Shown piece by piece: positions 63,701 through 64,000 of a DNA stretch of 64,000 bases (position 1 is the stretch's first letter; every line of letters starts with the position of its first letter). The notes under the pieces are model-generated. The model was given only the letters and a program-made list of their open reading frames with translations. It was not told where the DNA came from and made no database searches. The position numbers and the translations under genes are program-made. Source of the DNA: Acidimicrobiia bacterium UBA5794 (lineage in GTDB: Bacteria; Actinomycetota; Acidimicrobiia; Spongiisociales; UBA5794); NCBI GenBank assembly GCA_002418265.1, contig DIDS01000020.1, positions 60,127 through 124,126 of the forward strand. Direction: 5' to 3'.

Positions 63701-64000
63701 GTACCAGCGCTCCAAGATCCAGGAAGAGTCGATGAAGTACGAGCGCCTCAAAGACAGCGGTGATCTGCCAATCATCGGCGTCAACACATTCCTGTCCGCC
63801 GAGGGATCGCCGTTCGTCACACCCGATGAGGTGATTCGGTCAGATGACGACGACAAGGCAAGGCTCATCGCTGATCTTGAAGCTCTCCGTCATCGTGAGC
63901 GGAAGCGGTCCGAGGTGGTGCTCGAAGAACTCCAAGCGGCTGCGTTGCGCGGTGAGAACATCTTCTCGGCCCTGATGGATGCCACCAAGGTCTGCTCCCT
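60747..64000 (+). CDS. icmF: Fused isobutyryl-CoA mutase IcmF (3' end beyond window)
   Basis: At least 1084 aa in frame without stop to the window end. A B12-binding domain begins it (SLFDGHDASINIMRRIL, with the Asp-x-His ligand and a GGGGGTI loop near residue 95). A MeaB-type G-protein domain follows, with GGSGKSS at about 198-204 and NKADRLG. The C-terminal mutase includes FTAGVFPFKR (546-555, the Phe that favours isobutyryl-CoA over methylmalonyl-CoA), SMTINGPAPMM and NSLHTNAFDE. IcmF interconverts isobutyryl- and n-butyryl-CoA with its own chaperone domain. No ribosome site is seen; leaderless start is possible. Confidence 0.93.
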   Translation, partial: MAEASNLRIVSATSLFDGHDASINIMRRILQAKGVEVIHLGHDRSAASIAKAAIEEDAHAVAVTSYQGGHMEFFTYLRKLLDEWGGADIKIFGGGGGTILPHEGDALNEAGIARIYSPDDGRTLGLEGMIDDLIENARSEKQLPEDLAERVFAGEGAAIARAITIAENEPELGSEILDTLRGAAANRIVPVVGFTGTGGSGKSSIVDELVLRFRRDFPTHKIAIISVDPSRRRSGGALLGDRIRMNAVEGEHCYMRSLATRQANLSISPHVADAVAIVKAAGFDLIFLETSGIGQSDTQIVDASDVAVYVMTPEYGAATQLEKIDMLDFADIIAINKADRLGAADALRDVRKQYRRNHKLFDVDDAAVPVYATVASRFNDAGTQQLYEAIIGAVGSTFPDIFDPIEHRQGTPRTDPLVPRSRVRYLSEISAAIRGYNADTERLAETAANLEATERVAAIAPNTTLPPVEQLPTDVAFQLAEWDATAATYNAETVSYEVRGRTIEVDNTVETLSGTVFPKVIHPTISGWGDRVSWLRQENLPGRFPFTAGVFPFKREAEDPTRMFAGEGGPEQTNRRFHYLASGMPVARLSTAFDSVTLYGHDPDLRPDIYGKVGNSGVSVSTLDDAKKLYSGFNLSAPTTSVSMTINGPAPMMLAFFLNTAIDQACERYIVASGRAEQVEERITEIFAELGVDRPTYHGDLPPGHDGSGLLLLGVSGSDVLDTETYERIKAETLTQVRGTIQADILKEDQAQNTCIFSTEFALGMQGDIQEYFIEHGIRNFYSVSISGYHMAEAGANPISQLAFTLANGFTFVEYYLARGMDIDDFAPNLSFFFSNGLDPEYAVIGRVARRIWAKAIRDVYGGSERSQKLKYHIQTSGRSLHAQEIAFNDIRTTLQALYAIYDNCNSLHTNAFDEAVTTPTEDSVRRALAIQLIINRELGLAKNENPTQGSFIIEELTDLLEEAVLAEFDRMTERGGVLGAMESMYQRSKIQEESMKYERLKDSGDLPIIGVNTFLSAEGSPFVTPDEVIRSDDDDKARLIADLEALRHRERKRSEVVLEELQAAALRGENIFSALMDATKVCS

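Overview
The window looks like a chromosomal stretch of a high-GC actinobacterium. My best guess is the class Acidimicrobiia or a near relative, but this is inference from gene content, not from a marker tree. Pointers are an AdnA-AdnB-type helicase-nuclease pair, a RamB-type regulator beside a glyoxylate shunt, an F420-type LLM oxidoreductase, paired overlapping acyl-CoA dehydrogenases, an InhA-type enoyl reductase, fused isobutyryl-CoA mutase (IcmF), a SepIVA-like DivIVA protein in the coaD/DUF177/rnc/smc/ftsY neighbourhood, an S16 protein with a long acidic tail, and many GTG/TTG starts with 1-, 4- or 8-base gene overlaps. No phage, plasmid, transposase or CRISPR locus is visible.

Layout. 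0-4.5 kb: two dynamin-like GTPases overlapping an MscS channel, then a lipid-kinase-like protein and a lone receiver protein on the minus strand. 4.6-7.2 kb: pyrroline-5-carboxylate dehydrogenase and a secreted nuclease-like lipoprotein. 7.3-14.5 kb: a lipid or steroid-type beta-oxidation cluster (three SDRs, MaoC hydratase, two acyl-CoA dehydrogenases, alpha/beta hydrolase, LLM oxidoreductase). 14.5-19.1 kb: aceA, aceB and a divergent RamB-like regulator with a palindromic site between them. 19.1-26.5 kb: sugar-dehydrogenase-like lipoprotein, nucleoside hydrolase, family III CoA transferase/racemase, RCK/USP protein plus CPA2 antiporter, DUF368 lipid-carrier transporter, dtd.

26.6-33.6 kb: a three-gene DNA-end-processing operon (RecB-like nuclease, AdnA, AdnB). 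33.6-34.5 kb: a gene-free stretch of about 870 bases that appears to hold two structured RNAs, each opening with the same leader of about 50 bases and closing with a UUCG-capped terminator. 34.5-41.4 kb: PH/SHOCT membrane protein, rRNA uracil methyltransferase, small membrane protein, fabI, sensor kinase, ddl, AsnC-domain protein, cold-shock-like protein, rpmB. 41.4-52.6 kb: recG-rsmD-coaD-sepIVA-DUF177-rpmF-plsX-rnc-smc-ftsY-cdd. 52.6-57.9 kb: SRPBCC protein, electron transfer flavoprotein, then a tightly overlapped upp-ATL-deoA-punA salvage operon. 58-64 kb: ffh-rpsP-khpA-rimM and a truncated icmF.

How it works together: EtfAB would take electrons from the acyl-CoA dehydrogenases, the glyoxylate shunt would assimilate the acetyl-CoA, and IcmF would process branched C4 acyl-CoA. 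Part of the salvage genes recycle nucleosides. The most unusual features are the twin RNA modules and a dispersed family of small inverted-repeat elements sitting at gene 3' ends; at two loci (adnB and rnc) the repeat DNA encodes the stop codon.
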